From Nocardioides sp. URHA0020 (GTDB taxonomy: Bacteria; Actinomycetota; Actinomycetes; Propionibacteriales; Nocardioidaceae), in the NCBI RefSeq assembly GCF_000620705.1, contig NZ_KK211169.1, positions 470,623 to 534,622 on the forward strand: 64,000 nucleotides of DNA, in the 5' to 3' direction. The notes below the pieces were generated by a model. The model was not told the origin of the DNA and searched no databases. It saw nothing but the letters and a program-made list of their open reading frames with translations. Position 1 is the first letter of the stretch, and the number at the start of each line of letters is the position of its first letter. Of this stretch, positions 32,705 through 43,979 are shown one piece after another. The translations under genes were made by a program, and so were the position numbers.

Positions 32705-33478
32705 GTGGACTGGAAGCGGGGAGCTCGTCGGGTGCTCTATCCGGCGTACGAGGCCCGCGTGCTGCGCCGGATGCCGGTCGAGGGCCTGCCCCAGCACGTC
32801 GGCGTGATGCTCGACGGCAATCGGCGGTGGGCCAAGGCGGTCGGTCGTGACACGGCTCACGGCCACCGAGCAGGCGCCGCCAACATCGAGCCGCTCCTGG
32901 GCTGGTGCGACGAGGTCGGCATCGAGGTGGTGACGCTGTGGCTGCTCTCCACCGACAACCTGAACCGTCCCGAGCGTGAGCTCGCCCCCTTGCTCGACAT
33001 CATCGGGGAGGCCGTGGAGTCGCTCGCCGACCAGCAGCGGTGGCGCATCCACCCCGTCGGCGCGCTCGACCTGCTCCCCGCGGCGACCGCCGAGCAGCTC
33101 AAGGCGGCGGCCGAGCGGACCCGCGACGTCGACGGGATGCTGGTCAACGTGGCGGTCGGGTACGGCGGCCGGCGCGAGATCGCCGACGCCGTACGGTCCC
33201 TCCTCCACGAGTCGGCCGCCAAGGGCATGTCGCTCGAGGACCTGGCCACCGTCATCGACGTCGAGCACATCGCCGAGCACCTCTACACCAAGGGACAGCC
33301 CGACCCCGACCTGGTGATCCGGACCTCGGGGGAGCAGCGCCTGGGCGGCTTCCTGCTCTGGCAGAGCGCGAAGTCGGAGTTCTACTTCTGCGAGGCCTAC
33401 TGGCCGGACTTCCGCCGGGTCGACTTCCTGCGTGCGATCCGGGCCTACGCGCTGCGCGAGCGCCGCTTCGGGTCCTGA
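32705..33478 (+). CDS. Z-type isoprenyl diphosphate synthase (UppS family, short-chain Rv1086-like)
   Basis: A 257-aa cis-prenyltransferase. The catalytic MLDGNRRWA motif carries D37, with GHRAGA following, and RTSGEQRLGGFLLWQSAKSEF near the C-terminus is the conserved region ending in the allylic-substrate and metal-binding segment. It condenses isopentenyl diphosphate with an allylic primer. Synteny with Rv1085c-Rv1086 suggests the Z,E-farnesyl diphosphate type rather than the long-chain undecaprenyl or decaprenyl enzyme; the product length cannot be proved by eye. GTG start with GGAGG immediately before it and a TACCAT hexamer at 32693-32698. Confidence 0.93.
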   Translation: MDWKRGARRVLYPAYEARVLRRMPVEGLPQHVGVMLDGNRRWAKAVGRDTAHGHRAGAANIEPLLGWCDEVGIEVVTLWLLSTDNLNRPERELAPLLDIIGEAVESLADQQRWRIHPVGALDLLPAATAEQLKAAAERTRDVDGMLVNVAVGYGGRREIADAVRSLLHESAAKGMSLEDLATVIDVEHIAEHLYTKGQPDPDLVIRTSGEQRLGGFLLWQSAKSEFYFCEAYWPDFRRVDFLRAIRAYALRERRFGS

Positions 33479-33769
33479 TTTCGCGCCCTCGGACGGTCCG
33501 TATTTCGGCCGCGTGACGTTCACCGAAAGGTTGGGCGTGTCGCCTCCGGTGGCCTCCTCGGGCGGCGTACTTTCCGAAGTGTCGGGGAGTGGGGAAGCTC
33601 TCCGTATCGGGAGGCCCGTTCGTGATTGCTCACGACTGCACAGCGCAGCAGCAGCGTTGCTGGTGCGCGACCGGGAGCCGGCACTCCGGCGCTCGGGCTC
33701 GTTCCGGTCCATCAGTGTGAGTTGCTGGCCGGACGCGGAGTGCCCGCCGGCCTGTTAAGGGGTGTCATC
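33479..33769 (+). other. Leader region upstream of the PhoH-type gene
   Basis: This 291-bp gap contains no supportable gene. It is slightly less GC-rich than its neighbours and carries several short inverted repeats (for example around GGGAAGCTCTCC). AAGGGG at 33757-33762 is the ribosome site for the GTG at 33770. I tried to match known riboswitch cores and found none. Confidence 0.6.
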
Positions 33770-35134
33770 GTGCCGACCCAGGCTCAGAAGTCACAGCGCT
33801 CCCCCACCGCCGCCAGGACCCGTGCCACCGCCGCACCCGGCGTCCGCACCTATGTCCTGGACACCAGCGTGCTGCTGGCCGACCCGGGCGCCCTCAAGCG
33901 CTTCGCGGAGCACGAGGTCGTGCTCCCGGTCGTGGTGATCACCGAGCTGGAGGGTAAACGGCACCACCCCGAGCTGGGGTTCTTCGCCCGCAGCGCGCTG
34001 CGGGCGCTCGACGAGCTCCGCGTCGTCCACGGCCGGCTCGACGAGCCGGTCCCCGTCGGCGAGGAGGGCGGCACGCTCCGGGTCGAGCTCAACCACACCG
34101 ACCCGACCTCCCTGCCCTCCGGCTTCCGGCTCGGCGACAACGACACGCGGATCCTCGCGGTGGCGCACAACCTCTCCGAGGAGGGCTGCGACGTCACGCT
34201 CGTCTCCAAGGACCTGCCGCTGCGGATCAAGGCCTCCGCGGTCGGTCTCGATGCCCAGGAGTACCGCGCTGAGGCGATCAGCGACTCCGACTCCGGCTAC
34301 TCCGGCATGGCCGAGCTCGAGGTCGCGGCGACGGACCTGGACGAGCTGTACGACGACGGCGTCCTCGACCTCGAGGAGGCCCGTCAGCTGCCGTGCCACC
34401 AGGGCCTGGTGCTGCTCTCCGACCGCGGTACGGCGCTGGGCCGGGTCGGTCCGGACAAGCAGGTGCACCTGGTGCGCGGTGACCGCGAGGCGTTCGGCAT
34501 CCACGGCCGCTCCGCCGAGCAGCGGATCGCGCTGGAGATGCTGCTCGACCCGGAGGTGGGGATCGTGTCCCTCGGCGGCCGGGCCGGCACCGGCAAGTCC
34601 GCGATGGCGCTGTGTGCCGGGCTCGAGGCGGTGATGGAGCGCGGCCAGCACAAGAAGGTCGTCGTCTTCCGCCCGCTCTTCGCGGTCGGCGGTCAGGAGC
34701 TCGGCTACCTGCCCGGCTCCGAGACCGAGAAGATGTCGCCCTGGGGCCAGGCGGTCTTCGACACGCTCGGCGCGATGACCTCCAAGGAGGTCATCGACGA
34801 GATCCTCGACCGGGGGATGCTCGAGGTGCTGCCGCTGACCCACATCCGTGGTCGGTCCCTGCACGACGCCTTCGTGATCGTCGACGAGGCGCAGTCGCTG
34901 GAGCGCAACGTGCTGCTGACGGTGCTCTCCCGCATCGGCGCCAACTCCAAGGTGGTGCTGACCCACGACGTGGCCCAGCGCGACAACCTCCGGGTCGGCC
35001 GGCACGACGGCGTGGTGGCGGTGATCGAGAAGCTGAAGGGCCACCCGCTCTTCGCCCACGTCACCCTCACCCGGTCCGAGCGCTCGCCGATCGCGGCCCT
35101 GGTCACCGAGATGCTGGAGAACGTCACGCTGTGA
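33770..35134 (+). CDS. PIN-PhoH family RNA helicase/ribonuclease (PhoH2-like)
   Basis: A 454-aa two-domain protein. Residues 25-150 are a PIN nuclease domain beginning [12 protein letters not shown] (metal-binding Asp) with [10 protein letters not shown] and the [12 protein letters not shown] motif. Residues about 245-450 are the PhoH ATPase with Walker [10 protein letters not shown] near 270-278 and Walker B VIVDEAQS near 370. This matches mycobacterial PhoH2 (Rv1095), an ATP-dependent RNA-unwinding and cleaving protein. The GTG at 33770 has an AAGGGG ribosome site. No VapB-like antitoxin gene lies immediately upstream. Confidence 0.94.
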   Translation: MPTQAQKSQRSPTAARTRATAAPGVRTYVLDTSVLLADPGALKRFAEHEVVLPVVVITELEGKRHHPELGFFARSALRALDELRVVHGRLDEPVPVGEEGGTLRVELNHTDPTSLPSGFRLGDNDTRILAVAHNLSEEGCDVTLVSKDLPLRIKASAVGLDAQEYRAEAISDSDSGYSGMAELEVAATDLDELYDDGVLDLEEARQLPCHQGLVLLSDRGTALGRVGPDKQVHLVRGDREAFGIHGRSAEQRIALEMLLDPEVGIVSLGGRAGTGKSAMALCAGLEAVMERGQHKKVVVFRPLFAVGGQELGYLPGSETEKMSPWGQAVFDTLGAMTSKEVIDEILDRGMLEVLPLTHIRGRSLHDAFVIVDEAQSLERNVLLTVLSRIGANSKVVLTHDVAQRDNLRVGRHDGVVAVIEKLKGHPLFAHVTLTRSERSPIAALVTEMLENVTL

Positions 35135-35344
35135 TCATGGTGCTGCTGGGCCTCCTGTGACTGTTGTGACGGGGGAGGTGGGACGCTACGGAATTGGCCC
35201 TAGAGATCGGGCAGTTCGGTTTGCAACCACCTTCCTCGTCAGGCAGGGTGGCCGTGATCTTCTCGTGACCTGGCGACAGCGTCGTCGCCTGCGAGCGTCC
35301 GGGCAGATCTCCGCACGAGTCGTCTACCCCGGAACCCCGAGGCC

Positions 35345-36019
35345 TTGTCGAAACACGCGAAGTACGTCCCGAAGCACCGGAACGTTCCCGAGCCGACGCT
35401 GCGTGAAGCACCCCGGAAGGCGCTGCGCCACGGGGTCGTGATGACGTCGGTCGCCCTCGCGGTCACCGGCATCGCCGTGTCCGGTGGCGTGCTCGGCGGG
35501 GCGCCCGCGAAGGTCACGACGACCGCCAACGACCTCGGTGCCCAGCGCGGCGACGAGTCGGCGAGCGCGGGCACCGGAGCAGGCGTGGGTGCCGCGGCGA
35601 TCGACCGGGCGGTGACGTCGCGGTCCGCGGATCGCCGTACCGACGCCGACCCGGCCAAGGTGAGCGCCCTGTCGGCCACCAGCGGCCCGGCGCGGACCAG
35701 CTCGGTCGACCTCAGCCAGGGCGACCCCAAGGACATCGCGCGGACGCTGATGGGGAAGTTCGGCTTCGGTGCCGACCAGTTCGGCTGCCTGGACTCGCTG
35801 TGGACCCGCGAGAGTGGCTGGAACCCCGCCGCGCACAACGCCTCCTCCGGCGCCCACGGCATCCCGCAGGCCCTGCCCGGCTCGAAGATGGCCTCCGCCG
35901 GCCCCGACTGGGAGCACAACGCCGCCACCCAGATCACCTGGGGCCTGGGCTACATCCAGGACCGGTACGGCAGCCCCTGCGGCGCGTGGGGCCACTCCGA
36001 GTCCCACGGGTGGTACTGA
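35345..36019 (+). CDS. Secreted lytic transglycosylase-like protein
   Basis: A 224-aa protein with a probable TTG start at 35345 (GAGG four bases before it). The basic N-terminus is followed by a hydrophobic segment around residues 32-52, which serves as a signal peptide or anchor. A long Ala/Ser/Thr linker leads to a C-terminal catalytic-like domain with WTRESGWNPAAHN (putative catalytic Glu), SGAHGIPQALPGSKMAS and YIQDRYGSPCGAWGHSESHGWY. This is the compact transglycosylase domain common in Nocardioides and related genera, acting on peptidoglycan. The 210 bp upstream were inspected for a c-di-AMP riboswitch, which often precedes such genes, without a convincing match. Confidence 0.88.
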   Translation: MSKHAKYVPKHRNVPEPTLREAPRKALRHGVVMTSVALAVTGIAVSGGVLGGAPAKVTTTANDLGAQRGDESASAGTGAGVGAAAIDRAVTSRSADRRTDADPAKVSALSATSGPARTSSVDLSQGDPKDIARTLMGKFGFGADQFGCLDSLWTRESGWNPAAHNASSGAHGIPQALPGSKMASAGPDWEHNAATQITWGLGYIQDRYGSPCGAWGHSESHGWY

Positions 36020-36060
36020 GGGGCCCGTCGTGGATCCCCGGTTAACCGGGTATCCCTGAA

Positions 36061-36108
36061 CTCCTCAGGCACTGCAGAGCCCCAGAAGCTCACGAAGTGC
36101 CTGAGGAG
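36061..36108. terminator. Perfect 13-bp hairpin between convergent genes
   Basis: CTCCTCAGGCACT (36061-36073) pairs perfectly with AGTGCCTGAGGAG (36096-36108) around a 22-nt loop. It lies between the stop codons of the transglycosylase gene (+) and fumC (-), where a bidirectional terminator is expected. There is no U-tract on either side. A separate 14-bp palindrome, CCCGGTTAACCGGG, lies just upstream at 36037-36050. Confidence 0.65.
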
Positions 36109-36116
36109 TACGCCGC

Positions 36117-37499
36117 TCAGGGGTGCGTCATCGACTCCACGTCGAGGGCCTCGTCCAGCTGGGCCTCGGTGAGCTCGCCGCGCTCGACGTACCCCATCGC
36201 GAGCACGGTCTCGCGGATCGTGGCGCCCTCGGCCAGGGCCGCCTTGGCGATCTTGGCCGCGGCCTCGTAGCCGACGTACTTGTTCAGCGGGGTCACGACG
36301 GACGGGGAGGACTCGGCGTACTGCCGCATCCGGTCGGCGTTCGCGGTGATCCCGTCGACGCAGCGCTCGGCCAGCAGCCGGGAGGCGGCGGCCAGCAGGC
36401 GCACCGACTCCAGCACGTTGCGCGCGATCACGGGCATCGCGACGTTGAGCTCGAAGCTGCCGCTCGCCCCGGCCGCGGTGACGGCGGCGTCGTTGCCGAT
36501 CACCTGGAAGCAGACCATCAGCGTCGCCTCCGGCAGCACCGGGTTGACCTTGCCCGGCATGATGCTGGACCCCGGCTGGAGGTCGGGGAGGTGGATCTCC
36601 GCGAGCCCGGTGGTCGGGCCCGACGACATCCAGCGCAGGTCGTTGCAGATCTTGATCAGGCCGACGGCGACGGTCTTCAGGACCCCGCTCAGCTCGACGA
36701 GCGAGTCGCGGGTGCCCTGCGCCTCGAAGTGGTCGCGGGCCTCGGTGAACGGCTGCCCGGCCTCCTCGGAGAGTACGGCGATGACGCGCTCGGCGAAGCC
36801 GGGCGGGGTGTTGATGCCCGTCCCGACCGCGGTGCCGCCCAGCGGCAGCTCGCGCACCCGGGGGAGGACGGACTCGAGCCGCTCGACGCCGTACCGCACG
36901 GTGGCGGCGTAGCCGCCGAGCTCCTGGCCGAGCATCACCGGGGTGGCGTCCATCAGGTGGGTGCGCCCGGACTTCACCACGCCGGCGAACTCCTCCGCCT
37001 TGGCGCCGAGGCTGTCGGCGAGGACCCCGAGGCCCGGCAGCAGGTCGTCGGCGACGGCGAGGGTGGCGGCGACGTGGATCGCGGTCGGGAACGTGTCGTT
37101 GCTCGACTGGCTCGCGTTGACGTGGTCGTTGGGATGGACCTCGGTGCCGGCCCGGCCCGCGAGCGAGGCGATGACCTCGTTGGCGTTCATGTTGGAGCTG
37201 GTGCCCGAGCCGGTCTGGAAGACGTCGATCGGGAACTCCGCGTCGTGCTCACCGGCGACCACGGCGTCCGCGGCCGCGACGATGGCGGCCGCCGGCGCCG
37301 GGTCCAGTACGCCGAGGTCGGCGTTCACCTTCGCCGCGGCGGACTTCACCCGACCGATCGCGTGGATCAGCGCGGGCTCGATCGGGGTGCCGCTGATCGG
37401 GAAGTTCTCGACCGCTCGCTGGGTCTGCGCGCGCCACAGGGCATCCACGGGGACGCGGACCTCGCCCATGCTGTCGTGCTCGGTGCGGTAGTCGCTCAT
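36117..37499 (-). CDS. fumC: Class II fumarate hydratase
   Basis: A 460-aa enzyme of the fumarase/aspartase superfamily, interconverting fumarate and (S)-malate in the TCA cycle. The superfamily signature [11 protein letters not shown] is near residue 315, and [14 protein letters not shown] and the substrate-loop sequence are intact. Class II enzymes are iron-independent and oxygen-stable. The ATG at 37499 overlaps the stop of the methyltransferase-like gene by 4 bp. A second, unrelated fumarase (class I) lies about 1 kb upstream on the same strand. Confidence 0.97.
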   Translation of the reverse strand: MSDYRTEHDSMGEVRVPVDALWRAQTQRAVENFPISGTPIEPALIHAIGRVKSAAAKVNADLGVLDPAPAAAIVAAADAVVAGEHDAEFPIDVFQTGSGTSSNMNANEVIASLAGRAGTEVHPNDHVNASQSSNDTFPTAIHVAATLAVADDLLPGLGVLADSLGAKAEEFAGVVKSGRTHLMDATPVMLGQELGGYAATVRYGVERLESVLPRVRELPLGGTAVGTGINTPPGFAERVIAVLSEEAGQPFTEARDHFEAQGTRDSLVELSGVLKTVAVGLIKICNDLRWMSSGPTTGLAEIHLPDLQPGSSIMPGKVNPVLPEATLMVCFQVIGNDAAVTAAGASGSFELNVAMPVIARNVLESVRLLAAASRLLAERCVDGITANADRMRQYAESSPSVVTPLNKYVGYEAAAKIAKAALAEGATIRETVLAMGYVERGELTEAQLDEALDVESMTHP

Positions 37500-38188
37500 G
37501 CGTTGGACGGTACCCGTGCGACGTAGAGCCAGTACCGCTCCGCACGCTCCTGGAGGGTGACGTCGTGGGCCTGCTCCTCGGCCGAGCCGAAGACCGTCGT
37601 CAGCGCCGCGAGGAGGTCGGGCGAGCGCGATGCCGACCAGACGGCGAGCGCGCCGCCGTCGCGCAGCGCCGCCCGCACGCTGTGCAGGAACGGCGCGCGG
37701 TAGAGCTCGGCGTTGCCCTCGTGGACCAGGAAGTCGGGGCCGTTGTCGACGTCGAGCAGGACCAGGTCGTACGACGAGGGCGCGGCCTCCGCCAGCGCGA
37801 CCGCCACGTCGGCCACGACGACCGTGACCCGCGCGTCGGCCAGCAGGGCGGGGCCGTGCGGGACCGTCCCGTTGCGCATCCAGTCGACGAGCGCCTGCTC
37901 GATCTCGACGACGGCAACCTTCTCGACCCGCGAGTCGGCGAGCACCTCGTGCATCGTGAAGCCCAGTCCGAGCCCGCCGACCACGACGGCGACCGGCGCC
38001 TCGACGACGTCCAGGGCGGCGGTCGCCAGTGCGCGCTCGGTGGTCACCTCGACGGTGTCCATCACGAACACGCCGTTGGCCCGCAGCTCCAAGGAGCTCG
38101 GACCGTTCTCCGGGCGCCGCTCGCGCAGCACCAGCTCCCCGCGCTCCGACTCGGCCCGTGCGATCTCGGCATACTCCACCCGGGCCAC
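37496..38188 (-). CDS. Spermidine synthase-like methyltransferase-fold protein
   Basis: A 230-aa protein with the Rossmann fold of the spermidine/spermine synthase family. The glycine-rich [12 protein letters not shown] loop is followed by an acidic [11 protein letters not shown] and [14 protein letters not shown]. The usual catalytic YHE-type pattern of genuine spermidine synthases is not evident, so aminopropyl transfer is doubtful. Such stand-alone homologues are common in actinobacteria without a known reaction. It is probably co-transcribed with fumC through an ATGA overlap. GTG start. Confidence 0.8.
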   Translation of the reverse strand: MARVEYAEIARAESERGELVLRERRPENGPSSLELRANGVFVMDTVEVTTERALATAALDVVEAPVAVVVGGLGLGFTMHEVLADSRVEKVAVVEIEQALVDWMRNGTVPHGPALLADARVTVVVADVAVALAEAAPSSYDLVLLDVDNGPDFLVHEGNAELYRAPFLHSVRAALRDGGALAVWSASRSPDLLAALTTVFGSAEEQAHDVTLQERAERYWLYVARVPSNA

Positions 38189-38200
38189 GCTACGGGTGAC

Positions 38201-38470
38201 CTAGTCGAAGAGCTCGCTGAGCCAGCTCTCCTTGCGCTTCTTCTTGTAGTGGCCGGGCTGGCTGGGCTGCTGGTAGCCGTGCTGGCCGCGGTCCCACGAG
38301 GGGGCCGGGGGAGCCGGCGCCGGCGCGGTCGACTGGGTGTGAGCCCGCTCGAGGATCTTGTCCAGCTCGCCGCGGTCGAGCCACACGCCCCGGCAGGTCG
38401 GGCAGTAGTCGATCTCGATCCCGCTGCGCTCGCTCATCGTCAGCACGGTCCCGTCGGTGGGGCACTGCAT
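38201..38470 (-). CDS. Small TFIIB-type zinc-ribbon protein
   Basis: An 89-aa protein. The N-terminal zf-TFIIB domain (PF13453) has C3 in CPTDGTVL, then C23 and C26 in YCPTCRGVWLDRGELDKI; the usual second cysteine of the first pair is replaced by Asp, which is common in this family. A Pro/Ala/Gln linker and the basic KKKRKESWLSELFD tail complete it. Function is unknown in all homologues I know. It lies between the class I fumarase and the spermidine synthase-like gene on the same strand. Confidence 0.88.
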   Translation of the reverse strand: MQCPTDGTVLTMSERSGIEIDYCPTCRGVWLDRGELDKILERAHTQSTAPAPAPPAPSWDRGQHGYQQPSQPGHYKKKRKESWLSELFD

Positions 38471-38524
38471 GGAGGGTCCTCTCGTCGCTTACCCGGTCGA
38501 ACGGGTGGGCCACGTGGAGGGTTC

Positions 38525-40225
<1,701 letters not shown>

Positions 40226-40307
40226 CGATATCCCCGGGTTATCCCGGGACCTGAGTGGGTAGGAACCGCTCGGCCATCACGAGGGTGGCCTCATCGGGGA
40301 GGTTGTC

Positions 40308-40925
40308 GTGATGCGAGTACGTCGGGGAGCGGTTGCCGTGGTCGGGGCGATGGTGACGATCGGCCTGCCGGCCGTGGTGGTCACCGCAGGGCCTGCCGAG
40401 GCCAGCGTGAAGTCGCAGTGCAAGGGCCAGGACAAGGTCCTGATCCGGCGGGTCGAGACCGCCAGCAAGAAGTTCGTCGCGACGCACGTCGAGGCGATCA
40501 CGCTCGCCCGCGGCACGGCGTTCGAGCAGTCGGTGACCCTGGAGCACTCGAAGACGCTGACCGCCTCGACCAACATCACCAGCGAGGTCGGCGGCTCGGC
40601 CAACTGGGGCTTCGCCTCGCTCAGCGCGAAGGTGTCGATGACGGTGGCCGCGGAGGGCAAGACGACCGGCACCAAGACGGTCAAGAAGACCTTCAGCATC
40701 TCCGAGAAGAGCAAGGACCGCCGCTTCGTGCTGTTCACCGGGCGCTACAAGGTCTCGGGTCGCTGGCACTACCTGTCCTGCTCGCGTGCCCCCGGTCGCG
40801 GGGTCGAGAAGTACGGCCAGATCAAGAGCTTCGCCGGTTCCGACTCCGGCACGGTCCTGTGCCCGCGCTCGCGCTACAAGTCGAGCGACTACCGCTACAC
40901 CGTCGCCGTCCAGGGCGGCTGCTGA
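40308..40925 (+). CDS. Small secreted beta-rich protein, unrecognised
   Basis: A 205-aa protein with a Sec signal peptide (basic MMRVRRGAV, hydrophobic core, AEAS cleavage region near residue 32). The mature part alternates polar and small residues in long strands (SVTLEHSKTLTASTNITSEV, GFASLSAKVSMTVAAEGK), resembling aerolysin/ETX-type pore-forming strands, but I cannot confirm a family. Four cysteines (QCKGQ, LSCSR, LCPRS and the terminal QGGC) could form two disulfides. The start is GTG 40308 or, more likely, ATG 40311, given GGGGAGG at 40296-40302. It converges on the ABC transporter operon with only 9 bp between stops. Confidence 0.75.
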   Translation: MMRVRRGAVAVVGAMVTIGLPAVVVTAGPAEASVKSQCKGQDKVLIRRVETASKKFVATHVEAITLARGTAFEQSVTLEHSKTLTASTNITSEVGGSANWGFASLSAKVSMTVAAEGKTTGTKTVKKTFSISEKSKDRRFVLFTGRYKVSGRWHYLSCSRAPGRGVEKYGQIKSFAGSDSGTVLCPRSRYKSSDYRYTVAVQGGC

Positions 40926-40934
40926 CACCGGGGA

Positions 40935-42170
40935 TCAGCCGGCCACGGCGTCCTGCTCCGCCTGCTGCTCGGCCGCCTGCTCGGTCGCGTGGTCGAGGAT
41001 GCGTCCGGCGTTGTCGCGGTCGACCGTGAGGTTCTCGCCGGTCGCCGGGTCGAAGAGGTGGATCTTCGAGCCGTCCACCCAGATCTCGGCCTCCTCACCC
41101 TCCTGGATCCGGCTGGCGCCGTCGAGCGAGACGACCAGCTGGGTCCGCAGGGACTCGCCGTCGAGGTCGCGCTCCAGCTGGCGCAGCTGCTCCTCGACCT
41201 CCGGGGGCGCCTCGAACGGGATGTAGGCGTAGGTCTCGTTGCCGAGCCACTCCACCGTGTCGACCTCGGCCCGGAAGGTGGAGCCGCCGGTCGGGTCGGT
41301 CTTGACGCTGGCGTCCTCGAAGTACTCCGGCCGGATGCCCGCCATCAGCAGGCCCCTGCCCTCGGCCTTCGCAGCCTTCTCCGGCGAGATCTGCACGCTG
41401 CCGAAGGGCAGCTTCACCGACGTGCCCTCGACCGTCGCGGGCAGGAAGTTCATCGGCGGCGACCCGATGAAGCCGGCCACGAAGAGGTTGCCCGGGTTCT
41501 CGTAGAGCTCCCGCGGCGTCGCGAGCTGCTGCAGCACGCCGCGCTTCAGCACCGCGACCCGGTCGCCGAGCGTCATCGCCTCGGTCTGGTCGTGGGTGAC
41601 GTAGACCGTGGTGATGCCGAGCCGCTTCTGCAGGCGGGAGATCTCGGTGCGCATCTGCCCGCGCAGCTTGGCGTCGAGGTTCGACAGCGGCTCGTCGAAG
41701 AGGAAGGCGTCGGCCTCCCGCACGATCGCGCGACCCATGGCGACCCGCTGGCGCTGCCCGCCGGACAGGTTGCCCGGCTTGCGGTCGAGGTGCTCGTCCA
41801 GCTCGAGCGTCTTCGACGCCGCGCGGACCTTCTTGTCGACCTCGTCGTCGGACTCCTTCGCCAGCCGCAGCGGGAAGGCGATGTTCTCGTAGACCGTGAG
41901 GTGCGGGTAGAGGGCGTAGTTCTGGAACACCATCGCGAGGTTGCGGTCGCGCGGCGCCAGGTCGTTGACGCGCTTGTCGCCGATCATCATGTCCCCGGAG
42001 GTGATGTCCTCCAGGCCGACGATCATCCGCAGCAGCGTCGACTTCCCGCAGCCCGAGGGCCCGACGAGGATCATGAACTCCCCGTCGGCCACGTCGATGC
42101 TGATGTCGTTCACAGCCGGGAAGCCGTCGCCGTACTGCTTGACGATGTTCTTCATGTCGATAGCGGCCAT
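40935..42170 (-). CDS. Carbohydrate ABC transporter ATP-binding protein (UgpC/MsmK type)
   Basis: A 411-aa ATPase. It has Walker A VGPSGCGKST, Q-loop VFQNYALYPH, signature LSGGQRQRVAMGRAIV, Walker B FLFDEPLSNLDAK and the H-loop VYVTHDQTEA. The C-terminal 170 residues form the OB/TOBE regulatory domain typical of sugar importers, with an unusually long tail rich in Glu/Gln/Ala (390-411). It is the last gene of the operon 45247-40935 (binding protein, two permeases, ATPase). A second ATPase of the same type, at 45409-46491, is transcribed away from this operon. Confidence 0.95.
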   Translation of the reverse strand: MAAIDMKNIVKQYGDGFPAVNDISIDVADGEFMILVGPSGCGKSTLLRMIVGLEDITSGDMMIGDKRVNDLAPRDRNLAMVFQNYALYPHLTVYENIAFPLRLAKESDDEVDKKVRAASKTLELDEHLDRKPGNLSGGQRQRVAMGRAIVREADAFLFDEPLSNLDAKLRGQMRTEISRLQKRLGITTVYVTHDQTEAMTLGDRVAVLKRGVLQQLATPRELYENPGNLFVAGFIGSPPMNFLPATVEGTSVKLPFGSVQISPEKAAKAEGRGLLMAGIRPEYFEDASVKTDPTGGSTFRAEVDTVEWLGNETYAYIPFEAPPEVEEQLRQLERDLDGESLRTQLVVSLDGASRIQEGEEAEIWVDGSKIHLFDPATGENLTVDRDNAGRILDHATEQAAEQQAEQDAVAG

Positions 42171-42174
42171 GAGG

Positions 42175-43008
42175 TCACCCCTTCACTGCGCCGGAGGTCA
42201 GGCCGGCGACGATCTTTCGCTGGAACAGCAGGACGATGATGATGATCGGGACGGTGACGACGACCGACGCGGTCGCCAGCTGCCCGTACGGCGGGTTGAA
42301 CGGGTCGGGGCCGACGAAGAAGGACATCTGCGCGGGCACCGTGCGCGAGCGCGTGGTGGAGGTCAGCGAGATCGCGAGCACGAACTCGTTCCAGGCGAAG
42401 AAGAAGGTGAGGATCGCCGCGGTGAAGACGCCGGGCGCCGCGAGCGGGACGATCACCTTGCGGAAGGCCTGCCACGACGTGGCGCCGTCCACCTGCGCCG
42501 CCTGCTCCATCTCCCACGGGATCTCGCGGAAGAACGCCGACAGGGTCCAGATCGCCAGCGGCAGCGTGAAGGACATGTAGGGGATGATCAGGCCGGGCCA
42601 GGTGTTGAAGAGGTGCAGCGTGCGCCACATGTCGAAGAGCGGACCCACCAGGGACACCACCGGGAACATCGCGATGGCCAGGGCCAGCGACAGCACCGCC
42701 CGCTTGCCGCGGAACTCCAGCCGCGCGATGGCGTACGCCGCCAGCGTCGCGAGGATCACCGACAGGAAGGTCGCGATCAGCGCGATGCCGAAGGAGTTGC
42801 GCAGCGCGTCGAGGAAGTCGTTGTCGGTGAGGATGTCCCGGTAGTTCTGCAGCGTCGGGTCCTTGGGCAGGAACTGCGGGCTGCCGACCCCGGTCTCGGC
42901 CGCCGACTTGAACGACAGCGAGATGATCCAGACGACGGGCAGCAGGCACCAGACGAGGATCAGCACGAAGCCGATCGCCGTGCCGATCCGGTTGCGCGTG
43001 GCGTTCAT
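42175..43008 (-). CDS. Carbohydrate ABC transporter permease (MalG type)
   Basis: A 277-aa inner-membrane permease with six TM segments. The EAA-type loop is EQAAQVDGATSWQAFRKVIVPLAAPG, which contacts the ATPase. The ATG at 43008 overlaps the upstream permease stop (TGATG). It pairs with the 43008-43979 permease to form the translocation channel. The sequence VAGLTSGAVKG at the C-terminus is typical of CUT1 family MalG proteins. It is 4 bp from the ATPase gene downstream. Confidence 0.94.
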   Translation of the reverse strand: MNATRNRIGTAIGFVLILVWCLLPVVWIISLSFKSAAETGVGSPQFLPKDPTLQNYRDILTDNDFLDALRNSFGIALIATFLSVILATLAAYAIARLEFRGKRAVLSLALAIAMFPVVSLVGPLFDMWRTLHLFNTWPGLIIPYMSFTLPLAIWTLSAFFREIPWEMEQAAQVDGATSWQAFRKVIVPLAAPGVFTAAILTFFFAWNEFVLAISLTSTTRSRTVPAQMSFFVGPDPFNPPYGQLATASVVVTVPIIIIVLLFQRKIVAGLTSGAVKG

Positions 43009-43979
43009 CAGCCCTCACCCCTCGCCTGCGCCAGGTCGACCCGGAAGAACTTCGTGATCAGGTAGGCGATCAGCAGCACGGTCAGGAAGAGCAGCACCGA
43101 CAGGGCGGAGCCCATGCCGAGCTGGAACTGCTCGATGACTTGTCGATAGGTGAGGAACGACGACGACTCGGTGCCCTGGGCGCCCTTGGTCATCACGTAG
43201 ATGTTGTCGAAGATCCGGAAGGCGTCCAGGGCCCGGAAGAGCACGGCGACCATGATCGCGGCCCGCATGTTCGGCAGGATCACCTTGAAGAGCCGCTGCC
43301 ACCAGGTGGCCCCGTCGACCTGGGCGGCCTCGAGCATGTCCTCCGACACCTGCGACAGGCCGGCGAGGAGCAGCAGGGACATGAACGGCGTGGTCTTCCA
43401 GATCTCGGAGACCATGATGGCGAACATCGCCGGCCAGTGGGCGCCGAACCAGTTGGTGTCGGGCCCGATCCACGGCAGCCACTCGAACCAGCTGTTCACC
43501 CAGCCGTTGTTGATGCTGAAGGTGAACTGCCAGGCGAAGGCCGAGACGACGGTGATGATGCCGTAGGGGATCAGGATCGACGTACGGACGGCGCCGCGGG
43601 CGAAGACGATGCGGTGCATGACCATCGCGAAGGCGAAGCCGATGACCAGCTCGACGGCGACGGTGACCACCATGATGATGACGGTGTTGAGGGTGTCCTG
43701 CCAGAAGAGCGGATCGGTCAGGATCGTCGTGTAGTTGCTGATGCCCTGGAACGACCGGTCGTCCGGTGTCGTGAGGCGGTAGCGGAAGAGCGACAGGTAG
43801 AGCGCGCGCAGCATCGGCCACGCGGTCACCAGCAGCATCAGGATCACCGCGGGGGCGACCAGCTTGAGGCCCAGCCGGTTCTCGGCCTTGGCCCGGTCGC
43901 TGGCCACGGCCTTGCCGGGCCGGTCGGGCTTGCCCGGCTTGCTGGGTGTTGCGGGTGTGGCAGCGGTCGCGATGCTCAC
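43008..43979 (-). CDS. Carbohydrate ABC transporter permease (MalF type)
   Basis: A 323-aa permease starting at GTG 43979, overlapping the stop of the binding-protein gene (GTGA). An N-terminal cytoplasmic stretch rich in Ala/Pro/Lys (1-35) precedes six TM segments. The EAA loop reads EAAQVDGATWWQRLFKVILPNM. It is the MalF-like partner of the permease encoded downstream. A longer frame upstream of 43979 runs through the binding-protein gene in the wrong phase and is not real. Confidence 0.94.
   Translation of the reverse strand: MSIATAATPATPSKPGKPDRPGKAVASDRAKAENRLGLKLVAPAVILMLLVTAWPMLRALYLSLFRYRLTTPDDRSFQGISNYTTILTDPLFWQDTLNTVIIMVVTVAVELVIGFAFAMVMHRIVFARGAVRTSILIPYGIITVVSAFAWQFTFSINNGWVNSWFEWLPWIGPDTNWFGAHWPAMFAIMVSEIWKTTPFMSLLLLAGLSQVSEDMLEAAQVDGATWWQRLFKVILPNMRAAIMVAVLFRALDAFRIFDNIYVMTKGAQGTESSSFLTYRQVIEQFQLGMGSALSVLLFLTVLLIAYLITKFFRVDLAQARGEG

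Noticed and set aside
33770..35134. PhoH2-PIN protein as part of a toxin-antitoxin pair
   Set aside because: No short antitoxin gene precedes it; the upstream gap of 291 bp has no supportable frame.
35135..35344. c-di-AMP (ydaO) riboswitch before the transglycosylase gene
   Set aside because: Position would fit, but I could not find the conserved core segments in order; only an isolated GACAGC is present.
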